Below, piece by piece: positions 1 through 12,718 of a stretch of 64,000 nucleotides of DNA (position 1 is its first letter; every line of letters begins with the position of its first letter). Made by a program: the position numbers and the translations under genes. Below the pieces are notes generated by a model, which was not told where the DNA came from, searched no databases, and worked only from the letters and a program-made list of their open reading frames with translations. Source of the stretch: Sphaerolaimus hirsutus (taxonomy: Eukaryota > Nematoda > Chromadorea > Monhysterida > Sphaerolaimidae); the NCBI GenBank assembly GCA_964036195.1, contig OZ038459.1, positions 21,821,206 through 21,885,205 of the forward strand. The letters are read 5' to 3'.

Positions 1-1
1 G

Positions 2-3000
2 GAATATGCAAACATGTCAGACTTGGTGACACAGAAAATTGCAGCCATGAATGCGTACATTGAAGAATTGCAAGACATGATCCAGCAACTGAGTGGAAGT
101 ACCATGTATGAAGTCAATACAGCATTCATACAGCAGATGGCTGCCCAGATGGCTCTGACAGCTCAGGGAGCTGCTCCGGGGGCCAGTTCAACCAATGCAA
201 CCACAGCAAAGAGCGTCAAATTACAGAAACTGGAAGTAGAACAGTTTACTGGGGAAATTGTCAAATTTCGATCATGGTGGCAAATGTTCGAATCCCACAT
301 TCACAATCGGACAGATTTGGAGGACATTTCCAAGTTCTCATACTTGAGGAGCTTGCTGAAAGGTTCAGCATTTGGCATGATCAGTGGATTGAGTGTGACA
401 GCAGAGAATTATGCACCCGCAATTGCAATGCTCAAGAAGAGATATGACCAGCCAGTTGTGGTCAGAAACACGCTGATGAGTAATATCATGAAGCTGCGAC
501 AGGCCAGGAATACCTGTCAGGATATGAGAATTTTGTTTGATGCAATTGAAAGGCTGCTCCAGCAGTTGGAGTCACTGGGTGAATCAGTAGAACATCCAAT
601 GCTGTTGAGCCAGCTGCAACAGAAAGTGCCACCCGAGGTTCTCAGAGAAATCCAGAAGGAACAGGGAACTGAGGAAGCCTTGACGGTGGAGACATTCAGA
701 AAGCTGTTTGGCAAGCAGCTAGCGCTCAGTGAGGCTGTACAGCACGCACAACAAACTGAGGCACCAGTTCAGCAATCGCGCCAGGGATTCGGGAATAATC
801 CACGCGCACAGCAATTCAATAATCGATTCCAAGGCAATGGGAATCGATTTAGAGGGCCAGAGAATCCTAGGACCAGCACAGGGAGCATGTCTGTGATCCA
901 GAATGGTCAGAGTGCACCACAGGCTGGATTCATGAATCCTGGGAGGCCGTGTGTGTTCTGCAATGACACACAGCAATTACACTTTAATGATAAGTGTCCA
1001 AAGTTCAAAACTGCCAGAGAAAGGAGAGTGATTTTGTCAAAGGCAGAGCGATGCCTGAGATGCCTGCAGAAAGGGCATTACATGAATCAATGTCAATTTA
1101 CGAGAAGTTGCTTCTATTGCAAGTCCAATAGGCACCACACTGCGGTGTGCCCAGAGAAATTTGGTGACAATAGCAATGGAAACGCTGGACGACAAATTCC
1201 AGCATTCAGAGCAAATGGTCAACAGAATGGCCAGCAATCAGCGAACAATGGCAGAAAGTCTGTGCCGACGGCCGGTCGACCAGCGCAGAGCCAACAGAGA
1301 AAGGCCACAGTGAATTGTGTCACTGTGGAAGAAGCTGGACCAGAAATGGTGGAGACAGAGACCATATCCAGCACGGTGGTTACAGAACCAAATACAAAGC
1401 AAGAGAATACGTCAGTGAACCTGTCAGTAAACAGAAATATGTCAATGCTGATGACAGCCAGAACCGTGATTGAGGCTTCAGAAATGGATACAGAGATGGA
1501 GCCTGAACAGCCACCACTACAGATTCAAGCGTTCCTGGACACAGGATCCCAGGGAACGTACATGTCAGAGAAAGTGGCCAAGAAACTCAATTTGAAGAGT
1601 ACAGGTGAACACCACATCCAGGTGTACACATTCGGAAATGAAAAGCCGCACTATAAAGTAGTACAGCAAGTGGAATTCAGAATGCGGCTCAGAAATGGCC
1701 AGAAAGTTGATATGGTGGCTGATGTGGTCCCGACGTTGACCACAGAACAAGTCAAAGTGCCTGTGTCAGAACAGGACGAAAGGTACCTGCAGAAGTACTT
1801 CCCGGATGAGAGTTACTTTGCAGACAGAATTCCCAAGGAAAAAGGGACAGAGTGCAAGTTCAAGCCAGACATTATAGTAGGCTTGAATTATTTCTGGGAC
1901 TTGATGTCCAGAAACACCAGCACCACCAGACTTCCGTCAGGATTGTATGTGATTCCATCAGAATTGGGATTGCTGATGGGAGGTGGGCAGCTGACGAGCA
2001 ACAGAAATCAATGGACCACGGATGGCGCATATCCGGTGGTGGTCAACACAATTGTGCATCAAATTCAGAGAGAAAAGTGGTACGAGGAAGCACCGTTGTC
2101 AATTGCTCCTGTACCAAATGTCAAAGATATGGACAGACTGGATACCATTGGCATAATGGACCAACCAGACCTCGTCGAGGACGATGAGGCCATCAAGCAA
2201 TTCAATGAGAGTGTACAGAGAAACCCAGATGGACGGTACTCTGTAAAGTTCATGTACAAGCCAAATTTGCATGAACTCCCAGATAACAAAGCAATGGCGT
2301 TCAAAAGGTTCAGGTACCTCACCAACAGGCTCAAGAGAGACCCAGAATTACTGGAGAAAATTCAGACAATCATGAAAACGCAAGAGGAGCAAGGAGTGAT
2401 TGAGAAAGTGCAAGAGGATATTATGGATGGCAGAAAATTCCATATATTGCCTCATCAACCAGTGATAACGCCAGAGAAAACTACCACAAAGGTCAGAGAA
2501 GTATATGATGCTTCAGCCAAACCGCCAGGCATGCCAAGCTTGAATGAGTGCATGTACCGCGGTCCAGTCATACTACCACAGCTGGTAGGGATGCTGATGC
2601 GATTCCGATTGCATGGAATTGCACTGGTCGCAGACATAGAGAAAGCGTTTCTGCAGATTAGTCTGCAGGATAGTGACAGAGATGTGACAAGATTTCTGTG
2701 GTACAAGGATCCCACGAAACCATCTATGGAAGACAACATTCAGATTTACAGATTTGCCAGAGTACCATTTGGTATAATCTGCAGCCCAGCGCTGCTGGCG
2801 CTGACAGTCAGATACCACCTGAATCAAGCTGGCACAGAAAATGCAAAATTGATCGATGAAAATCTGTATGTGGATAATTTGATCCTCAGTGTGGACACAG
2901 AGCAGAAAGCAAACGAATTGTACCAGGAATCCAAAGTGCTGTTCACAGAGGCACAGATGAATCTGAGAGAATGGAACAGCAACAACAAGAACTTCACTTG

Positions 3001-6000
3001 GCAATTGGCAGAGTCAGATGTGGCCAAGGAAATTGTCACAACAGTCCTAGGAATGAAATGGGACACAGAGAGCGACCAGATGTGGCTAAAAACGCCAAAG
3101 ACAGTTCAGCAATCACAGTTATCAGAAACTGACCAGAAAATCAAACTTCCCACAAAAAGGACAGTTGCAAAGGTGACTGCGGGATGTTTTGATCCAATGG
3201 GACTCATCAGTCCTGTCCTACTGCCAGCAAAGAGATTTTTGCAGATGTTATGGCATTCAGGACCAAGTGCCAAAGAGTGGGACGCCCCCCTGTCTGAGGA
3301 ACAGACAGCAATTTGGCAGCAATTGGAGACAGAGTTGCTCAAAGTTGGACAGATCAAGTTCAACAGAAATTTGAATTATCAGAGTGGTGCAGATGCACAA
3401 CTGCACATTTTCGTTGATGCCTCAGCAATGGCATACAGCGCAGCGGCATACATATGCCAGAAAACAGAAAATGACAGCGGCACGTCAAGCCTGCTGTACT
3501 CCAGATTGAGACTCGCTCCAAAGAAACCAGAAGTGACAATTCCACGGCTGGAATTGTTAGCAATGTTGATCGGCAGCAGAATGTCAAAGTTTATTCACAA
3601 AGAGCTCAAGGACGTCAAATTCAGTCAAACAGTTGTATGGTCAGATTCAACCTGTTGTCTGAAGTGGCTGACAACAGCGAAGCCACTAGCATGTTTTGTC
3701 AAGAACAGATTGGATGAAATTAGGAAAATTCAGAGTGAGATAGAGAACATGCACATCAGACACATCGCAGGACTGGAGAACCCAGCTGACATGGCCACAA
3801 GAGGCATGAATATGTCAGAGTTGGAAGGCAGTAACCTGTGGTGGAAGGGGCCAGAATGGCTAATGACTGGAGAGTGGCCAGAGCCGAAAGTGGAGCCAGT
3901 TACGCCAGAAGTAATGGCAGAAATCAAGAAAGAAGAGCTCAAGTTCCCAAAAGCCAGTCCAATTTACCTGGGCGCCACACAGCAAGTGGTCAGTGACCCA
4001 GATGCCAGCAATGTGCAAGCTGATGAAAGCAAGCAAAGCAACCCATTGGGAATTGAGATTCAGAGATTCTCATCACTGACAAAGTTACTGGATGCAACAG
4101 TATACGTGATGAGATTTGTGCGACAGATGCACAAAAAGCGCAGCAAAAATGACAGTCAGAATGGATTGTCAGAAATCATGAAAAGTATCTGTGGTACAAT
4201 AAAACCACAGGGAATTATCAGTATTGAAGAGAGAGAGATTGCGTTGAAATATTGGATCAAAGTAACGCAACAGAATCATTACAAAGGAGTGGCAGAGATT
4301 CTGGCAACAGGCCACAGCAAAGGCAGCCAGAATGGCAAGAAAACAGCTGCAGACCAGCAGTTGATCAAATGGCTCAATGTGCAAATGCATCAGGATGGAA
4401 TCCTGAAGTGCCACGGCAGAATGGAGCATACAGACCCACAGGAGGTCACAGTGCCACTCATACTGTTGCCAGCAACGGCTACAGTGACTCAGCTGATCGT
4501 CAGAGACCAGCATGAGAAATTGATGCATGCAGGAGTGCAACACACATTGGCAGCGATCAGACAAAAGTACTGGATTACACAGGGCAGACGAGTGATCTAC
4601 AATGTGACGAGAACCTGCCCAACCTGTAAGAAATTGGGAGCGAAGCCGTACCAGCTTCCACCAATGCCAGATTTACCAGAAACCAGAGTTCAGAGAGCCA
4701 GACCGTTCCAGTATACGGGCTTGGATTATTTGGGACCAGTTTGGTACAAAGTGGACAAAGATCACAGGAAAATGTGGATCTGTTTGTTCACATGCATGGT
4801 GACACGTGCAGTTCACCTAGAAAGTGTGCTAGACATGACAGCACAAGAATTCCTGAACGCAGTCAGGAGATTCATCGCCAGGCGTGGAAAGCCTGAGGCA
4901 GTGATTTCAGACAATGCGACACAATTCAAATTGACAGAGAAAGTGCTCAGCACAAGCACTGACAAGGCCATTAACACTGGGAAAGAATGGTCAGAAATGG
5001 TCAAAAGTGGAGCAGTACAGACATACTGCTCACAGCAACAAATCCAGTGGAACATGACTACTCCTATGGCACCATGGTAGGGAGGAGTCTATGAGAGAAT
5101 GGTGGGCATCACCAAGAAACATTTCAAAGCAGCTGTGGGGCACAGAATGTTAACCCTGCAAGAATTGTTGACACTTCTGCCAGAAGTCGAGGCAGTGATC
5201 AACAGCAGGCCAATCTCTTACATCTATGGTGATGTGAAGAGCCTCAGGGTGCTAACGCCAAAAGACTTCCTGACAGGGGAAGGTCAGATTGGAGCACCAC
5301 AGTTTGATGCAGATAAAGATAGAGAATTTGTACCCAGAATGGATAACGCAGCGAAACTGCAGAAATATTGGGAGACAACCCAGCAAACTTTGAATAAGTT
5401 CTGGGACTTGTGGCATCAAGAGTACATTCCGAGCTTGAGGGAAAGAACTCAGGTGACGCACAAACATGGCAGATTGACAGCGACTCAAGAACCCAAAGTG
5501 AATGAAGTTGTGCTGATTTATGAAGAGAACATGCCCAGAGGTGCATGGAGGATGGGTCGCATCGAGCAGTTAGAGCCCAGCAAAGATGGACAGATTCGCT
5601 CAGCAAAAGTCAGAACTGCCAACAGAAATGTGGTCAGCAGACCACTCAATCAATTGTATCCGCTGGAAATCAATTCAAAGACAATGGATATCCCAGAGAC
5701 AGCAGTGACAGTCAAAGTGGATTTACTGGACCCAGCAATTGTCCAGAAACATGTCAGAAATCAGAGCTCGAACAGAGACTCTGTACCAAACCCTGCTCAG
5801 AGGAACTCAGCATCGGATAGAGTCCTGAGGAGTGCGACAGGGAAAGCCACAGCAACCACCAGCAGTCTGGTGATTGGAATGCTGTGCATGGTGTTGATGC
5901 TGACAGGCGTGTCAGAGTCAGCAACGCTGAGAGAAGCTAGCAAAGCTTACAGCGAAGTATTTTCCAGAACATACGTTCTAGAAACCTCGACAGTAAGGCC

Positions 6001-8404
6001 ACCATCATTGGCAGCGCATCATGGATTGCCGCCTTTGCCTTCAGAATGGCCACCAAAATCTGTCAGAGAAATGCAGACTTATGAGAGATTCAAGGATGCA
6101 ATCAAAGATCATCCTGTGGAACAGGTGATCAGTTCACAAAGCCAGAAGTATCAGATTTGTACCAGTGGGAGGCATGGACATGCGCTTACAGTTCCTGAAG
6201 AAGTGCAGTGCCATATCCCACCAAGGAATTTTGTCAAGGCAATGAAAGTTACACTTTACGCACAGAGACAGATTCCACAGAAAGAGAAAGCATACAGATG
6301 CTACATCAGAATCAAAGAGATCATCACACACACCAGTTTCTGGGGAGCAAAAGGCATTACGGGCAATTTTGAGAAATACCAGCAAGTTGGCGTGGTAGCC
6401 TGTAACTATGCAAGAATTCACAAGATGTTCAGAGGAACACCTTTGGTGGAAATGGAGCCCAGAGTGTGGACAACCAATCAGACCTTGAATGTGGAATATT
6501 CATGGTGTTGTCATGACAAAGAAAATGTCGTCAGTAACTTCTACATGGAAGAAGGAACCGTGGCTTCACTTGATGGAAAGACTGTAATCAGCGACTTGCA
6601 AGATTTCAGCCAGTGCAGAGCCATGATGGGACATTGCAGAGACCACAATTATGGAATCACAGTGTGGGATACAGAGAACTTCAAGCATCAATGTGCATAT
6701 GAGAGAATTGGCAGATTCAAATCAGAAATATCTGGCCAGACAATTATTGTATCAAAATTGCAAGCAGCATACTCCCACAGCAACAAGACAAAGAGGCCAA
6801 TTAGCTCAGAATGTGTTCCAGGAGACACATACTACACCGATCAAGGAGGTGTATTCATCCAGTTTGACAGAAGAGAAGATGTGCCTGTGGAATGGGCAAT
6901 GCCAGGAAAGATAGTGGAGGCGAGAGAGTCAACAATCAGTGGAACATTGTATGCCAGATTGGACGACAGAAACTCCAAGTTTCAGTTCCTGCAACATGTG
7001 GTCAGAGAGATGACTCAGGCACAATTTGCGATTGTATGGCATCAGTTATGTCAACTTCGCAAGAACCAGCTGGACATGTTGACTCAGCTTTTCCGCATCG
7101 ATCCAACATTGGGAATTCGAGCCATGCTGGGAAGACAGGATGTTCATGCAGAATGGGCTGGAGAAGCAATTATGTTTTGGGAATGCAAGGAAGTGCAGCC
7201 ATACATAATTTATCAGACGGGAAAAGTGGGAGAGACATGTTACAAGTACACACCAATGAGATTGGACAAAGACGGGCCCTTGTGGTTCAAGAGTCTAGGC
7301 AGCAGAGATTTGGTGGAGAAATCACCAGAAGAGGACTGCAGCCACACCACACCGCACCTGTACAGAAATGAGCATGGACAATGGAAGTCCGCACATGGAA
7401 TGGTGCATGTCACAGAGACGCCAATTGAAATGACATGGAAGGGACAGTGGCAGGCCTTCACGTTTGATGCGCCTCACCTGTTCACCAACATTGTCAACAG
7501 AGCGACCAATTTCATGGATGTCAGAGGCCAGATTCAGAGACTACAGAATTTAGAGCATGTACAGAACCAATTGATCGATTACACAGCAGATATGTCATTG
7601 GATCCCAGAGTGATCAGAAATTCAATAGAAGGCATTGGAGCTGGAATTGGACAGACAGCAGCAGGAATCGGCAAAGCATATGGTCACTATATATCTGGAG
7701 TGTCAAAAGGGTATACCAACTTTATGGGAGGAATGCTGAAAGGACCCTTTCAAGTGATCATCAACACAATCGCAATGCTGCTGGGGATCACAATCCTGAT
7801 AGCCGGAATTGTAGCTGCAGGATACCTGTGGTACAATTGGAGGATTGCCACAGGGAAACCAGTGATTCCACCATGTGTATACACATGCATATGGAAATGC
7901 ATAGTGTGTCCATTCAAATGCATATGGCTATGCTTCAGAGCCATCAGATATACTATCAAGAAATCAACTCAGAAAGAGACCAATTATCCACAAAGGAAAG
8001 TGCGCAAGACAGAGTTGAAACCAGCAATCAAGAGGAGAGCCAGATCCAACTCAACACAGTCCGTCAGATTTGCCAGGAGAGCAGAAACAGAGGACAGAAT
8101 GGCAAAGTCACTATCAGCATACGTTCAGCCAGATGAAAGTTCAGCTGATGAGGGACAAGTCAGAGCCAGGAACAGAGACAGTGTTCACATGCCTGATATC
8201 CGCAAATTCACCACACGCGAACGCGCAGGAAGCGACACGGGCAACTACCTGCTTCATCATCAGGCTAGGTCGGCATTGGCATCACCAGCAACCGGACCTG
8301 CAACTTCACGCACGCCCACGACTTCGCGCACGACCACGTTCACCACCGAGGCGACTGTGGAAACGCCGCTCATCACTTTGGCGCCCACCACCACCAGCAT
8401 GTGA
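2..8404 (+). pseudogene. BEL/Pao gag-pol-env polyprotein, broken by one nonsense codon
   Basis: One reading frame runs from the window edge to a TGA at 8402-8404 and is interrupted only by TAG at 5078-5080, where element 2 has CAG. Order: Gag (DUF1759-like), CCHC-type zinc knuckles (about 950-1170), an aspartic protease with DTGSQG near 1540, reverse transcriptase with YVDN near 2865, RNase H, an integrase zinc module near 4510-4620 and integrase core residues near 4720 and 4910, then an envelope-like region from about 5860 with a C-terminal membrane segment near 7750-7840. The stop falls between the second Asp and the Glu of the integrase core, so a full polyprotein cannot be made without readthrough. 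The C-terminus is 37 codons longer than in element 2, where the matching position reads TAA. Confidence 0.9.
5078..5080 (+). other. Nonsense codon TAG in element 1 integrase
   Basis: The surrounding bases are nearly identical to element 2 near 22311, where the codon is CAG (Gln). The frame before and after the stop is the same, so this is a single C-to-T change and not a frameshift. Confidence 0.9.
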
Positions 8405-8446
8405 CGTTGCTGCAACAACGGGGTGCAGCAACTCTTCCGCCCGGAG

Positions 8447-9762
8447 TGTGCTGACCGTGGCAAAATGGATGGATAAAGAAATACAGAGAATTGATAATTA
8501 GGTTCATATTCGCACATTTACTTATTTGCACTATTTTACTTTTTATACACTATATTTATTTACCACGCAAAATATCAAAATATATTTCCTGCACTATATT
8601 ATTTATCCATGGAGAATATTTAATTGGGAAAGTGTATTGTAAGTTATTGGTATGTTTATGTGGAATGTTTAGGTTAAAAAGTCAAATATGTTATTATTAG
8701 GTGTATTAATATAATATTAGGCTCATTCAACTCGCCGTAATTTTCTGATCATGATTATATATACATTTGCATAGTTTACTTGCAATTTACAAAAGTCAAA
8801 TCTTGTAAATATTTATGTGCTACTTATTTACTTAGGCCAGCGTCCTAATAGAGAAATAGTGCCCTGTGTGTAACTAGCATTTACTGTACGTGTTTATTAG
8901 AGCCCTTCGCATAGGCATAATTGGTATAATCCTGCTCACTACTTTATATTATATTTATTTGATATTTATAATAATACCTTGCTCAAGTTAAAATGTTATA
9001 AACCCTGCTCAATTACAATACCCATTTACTCCAAATAAGTCCCAATTTGTTAATTATGAAATATACGTTTTCAGAAAGTGATTATTATTGTTGTGTTGAA
9101 TATACCATGTTCTATTTACATCATTAGGAACATTTGCACCACTATTTATAATTTCCTAACCCTATCATATTAGTTCCAATGTGCGTCAATGTTTTCTGAC
9201 AAATTGAAGCAAATTAGTAAATCGGCCGAGTTTGCCGACTTCGCGCCTCTCAAGATTAATAGTTTTTCTATTAGCCCAATTTGTACCTGGTATTTCTTTA
9301 CCATAATTGTTTGAATGTATGCACGCGCAGTATAAGGCAACTGTTTCGGCTAGATGTGTTTATTTGTTGCATTTATGACTTATTTGTGTATTTGTATTAG
9401 GAAATTACTGTAGCTGTTTTTCTATACGTGAATTCCGTGTCTTAGCTACTTTGAGAGTTTTTACTTGAGTCTGCGGACCCCAAGCAACTGAACGAAAATA
9501 AGCTAGCGATAGAAACTTCGAATAGGAAGCTCGCTAGGCTTTGCGCTTTTGTAACACGCTGTATCTGATCGAAATAAAGTACCTGAAACAATTCGAATCC
9601 CCTTTTTCAACACACAACTACGAAATAAACTCAACTTGGCTGTCGACAAGTGGACGTTTGGCTACAACGGGAAACCAACCACTCTAAAGGCCGTTTCTCA
9701 CTACGGTCTTGGAGCTGCTGGATTCGGTGGTAGAAGACGCTGACTTCGGTGGCTTCATCACA
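8447..9762 (+). repeat. 3' LTR of BEL element 1 (1316 bp)
   Basis: It starts TGTGCTGACC and ends TTCATCACA, giving the usual TG..CA ends. It aligns along its whole length with the LTRs at 14404, 25692 and 27312, but with many scattered differences, so it is an older copy. An AATAAA polyadenylation signal and a GC-poor body are shared with the others. It abuts Polinton-like coding sequence directly. Confidence 0.92.
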
Positions 9763-9876
9763 GATGGGCGGAAAAAGTATTATAAGCCTGTTTCAAATAA
9801 GCGTTTTTTTGTCCCGCCTGGTGTTGGAGGTGCTACGGCTATTCGAACTTTTCCATATGGATACAATCGCATTTAG
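9763..9876 (+). pseudogene. C-terminal 37 codons of a Polinton-like protein cut by BEL element 1
   Basis: The frame is open from the first base after the LTR to TAG at 9874-9876. It encodes a Lys/Tyr-rich then Gly-rich tail (KKYYKPV, VPPGVGG, PYGYNRI) that looks like the end of a basic structural protein. The upstream part must lie left of element 1, outside the window. No family can be assigned from the tail alone. Confidence 0.55.
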
Positions 9877-9979
9877 ACTATTGCTATTATTATTATTATT
9901 ATATTGTGTTATTAATGTGAAAAATAAAATCGCAGGCTCTAATACTAAATCACTACTACTACTGCTACTACTACGGTAA

Positions 9980-12393
9980 TATTTATGGTGCAGTAACATC
10001 ATAATTGATTCACTGCGGTCGTCGTCGTCGGTCATCAATTTCGAACTGGATTCTGTTCGTGTGATTGCCGAAACAGAATATCAGTGTCTAACAGACAGTC
10101 AGAGACTATTGGAACGATTGAAAAGTGAGTTTATTTACATTTGGTTTTGATTATGCTTCTTGCCCAATGTCCCCCTTTTTCCCCTTGCAGAATGTCCGAT
10201 AATATCCCAAACACTGGCAACAATGTCAGTGGCAGAATGTCAGGCCAGACAGATAAGCATGGCAGAGAGTTCCATGTTTTATCAGCCACAAATGTTGCAG
10301 CAGCAGACTCAAGCACAGCCCATGGGAGAGATGATGGTGTTTCCAAACCCGCCACCGGCATTGCCACCAAGCCATATGGCGTTTCAGCAGCCGCAGCCAC
10401 AAAGAGAAGTGCCACAGATACAAAGGCCAAACCCCCTGCCAGAGGTGGAAAATCTGGAGGCGGTATTGGAAGAGTGCAGCAAAACAGCAGTGGACCCAGT
10501 ACAGATGGCCCTCCAGGTCGGACATGCTGTTTTTTGTTTTTATAACTTTGTAAAAATAATCATAATGTACAAACGCAGAGTACCTCAACAGAAACGAGGC
10601 CGATGCCATTCGCAACAGAAACGTTGTCAGAGGGTTGGGAGGAGATGGTGTCGCGCATGAAAACGTCGCCGTCGCCGCCCCCCCCCGCCCAAGTCATTGG
10701 ACCAAATGTCATCAGCACACAGTCACAATCCACACACAGCACACACGCAAAGCGAGCTCTCTTCCCCAGTAGTGTCAACAGTGACGACTATTGTGCAGAC
10801 GAAAATACGAGATCTCAAGTGCCTGAAAGGATACCCCCAACAACATTGCAAATGGATACAGGATCCGCAAGGGGCAGACGTCGAAGGGTCTCTGGAAAAG
10901 TGCTCCCTGGACAACCAACAGAAACCGCCGCCGCCGAAGAAATCAACAATGAGGAAAAAGACAAATCATGTGAAATCATCCACGACAGCGGGGGGGATGA
11001 CACCAGTGAGCATGAGTTTGAGTATATTGGGAGTGATTTGCAAATGTTAAAGAGAGCAAAACCACGCCGCCTTGAAGCAGACATCGCTGGGCTATCACAT
11101 GGTGTTACGCGATCCGACCAGCAGCAACAACAACAGGAAGAAAAAAACCCAAAAGGACGAGATGGTGGCTCCAGAAAGCGTCCAAGTGGAGAAGGTGGTG
11201 GAAACATGAACAAAAAGAGTGCCAAAAGTTGGCGATTTGTTGAGAATTCCTTTTTTGCAGAGTGTCAGAAAATTGTACATCTTACAGATGAGGATGATAT
11301 GGACGAGAATGATGAAAACGAGGACGACGACATGTTTCTCGAGGCTCTGGAAAGGTCTACAATGGAGCAGCAGAAAAAAAGAAACAGTGCAGACAAAGGG
11401 GTAGAAGAAGTGAAAAAAACGGCTGATGGAAGAAAGTACATTGGATTGACCGAGTTTGAACGCGGCATTCAACATGTGGATCAACATGGACGCAGCTCAA
11501 TCCTTTCCCGTTTGTTGTCATTGTGCTATGTTTTTATTATTATATGTTGTGGTGGGGTATTATATTGCAACACAGGTGGCAATCCCGCACTGTTTGATCA
11601 ACCGTTTGTGAAGAAGGATGTACTCGATGCACCGCCATTCCCCTTTCACCCTCCAAACACTGTGGTGTTTTGGATGTGCAGAACCTGCCGAGATATTTCA
11701 CAACGTGCATGTGGGAAATGGTTTGCGAACGACCGCACAACCTTCATAATCGACATGTGCAAGGTTCTGTTTTGTTTTTTTGTTTGTCAACAACAACAAC
11801 AACAACAACAGTGTTCAATATCATGGTAATGTGTGTGTGTACGCAGCCATGCCGGACATTGAACTGCGAGGCATATGATCTGTTTCAAGGGGACAGTACA
11901 GAACGGGAGTTTGACACCTTGGACAAGTCGGAGATTGATGAGCGACACAAAAAGTACCCATATCCGATGCAGTATACTCAGCTGGTGGGGCCGCCATTCT
12001 GTCTGACACGCACAGAGGCAATTGTTCTGCTAATGTGCGAATATTGCAGGTGTGTTTTTCATGTTGTTGTTATTCAAACGACACTTGCACATTTGTTTTT
12101 GTTTCAGGGCGGTGACATCTTTCCGAGAGTACATGCGCGATGTGAATGGGAGATGCCGGGTATGTTTCTTGTTTTTCATATTTTTCTTTTTGTTCACATA
12201 TTCTACTCGTTTTCAGCTGACCATTGACATGTGCCAAAAGTGTGTCACTGCCAATCACGAAATGTCAATGTCGACCTATCCAACCCAAGCTGAACTCGAT
12301 CGTCAAAAGGGCCGCAGGGACTATTTTGCAGGAATGTATGATGGACATGGTAGCAAGGTTGTGCGTACCGCCGGAAAATGCATTCGCGATTAA
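9980..12393 (+). CDS. Spliced protein with two tandem zinc ribbons (Polinton-like region)
   Basis: Seven exons with matching phases: up to 10124, 10191-10516, 10579-11509, 11576-11763, 11847-12049, 12108-12159 and 12217-12393. The first exon is open from 9980 but has no in-frame ATG, so the start is unresolved. The N-terminal two thirds is Gln/Pro-rich, then acidic and Lys-rich with short Gln runs, probably disordered and nuclear. The C-terminal third holds two copies of CX2CX23CX2C, each ending in a conserved I-D-M-C stretch, which is a duplicated zinc ribbon. Function is unknown; a DNA-binding or transcription role is a guess from the ribbon. An AATAAA lies at 12481. It sits upstream of the ATPase on the same strand. 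Confidence 0.7.
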
Positions 12394-12480
12394 TGATCAT
12401 GTCACTTTTGTATTTTAGGCTTTTTCTGCTTTTGTTGTGAACTGTAAACTTTTTGTAATTGTTTGATTGTGGTGCGATCA

Positions 12481-12486
12481 AATAAA
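12481..12486 (+). terminator. Polyadenylation signal AATAAA after the zinc-ribbon gene
   Basis: AATAAA about 90 bases after the stop at 12393, followed by a T-rich stretch. Confidence 0.6.
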
Positions 12487-12519
12487 GGTTAATGCTTGAC
12501 TTTTAGTATACTACTACTA

Positions 12520-12520
<1 letters not shown>

Positions 12521-12550
<30 letters not shown>

Positions 12551-12567
12551 AAGAAGAAGAAGAAGAG
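12521..12567. repeat. (GAA)n microsatellite
   Basis: About 15 uninterrupted AAG/GAA units between the zinc-ribbon gene and the ATPase gene. Confidence 0.95.
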
Positions 12568-12718
12568 GTAAAGATGCAGAGACTTCACAGTTCCTATCCA
12601 ATGTTAATTTTTGGAAGCTCAGATGCCTTTGAAATTAATGCAAATAATTGCCATTTTAATGCACAAAACATATATACATGGTATATATGGATTGTGTCAT
12701 TAAAAAGTATGTGTTTAT

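Larger units (their letters stand above)
1..9762 (+). mobile_element. BEL/Pao LTR retrotransposon, element 1 (5' part outside window)
   Basis: This is the 3' three quarters of a BEL/Pao element that matches element 2 (14404-26995) closely along its whole length. The window opens inside gag, about 310 bases after the start codon position known from element 2. It contains the gag-pol-env reading frame (2-8404), a short 3' noncoding stretch and a complete 3' LTR (8447-9762). The right flank begins GATGG, which should be the 5-bp target duplication, but the left copy is outside the window. It interrupts a Polinton-like gene whose last 37 codons resume at 9763. An in-frame TAG in pol shows this copy is no longer autonomous. 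Confidence 0.93.

Noticed and set aside
517..8260. Many minus-strand and alternate-frame open frames inside BEL element 1 (and the same in element 2)
   Set aside because: They lie opposite or across the conserved polyprotein frame, recur at the same places in both copies and show no domain content.
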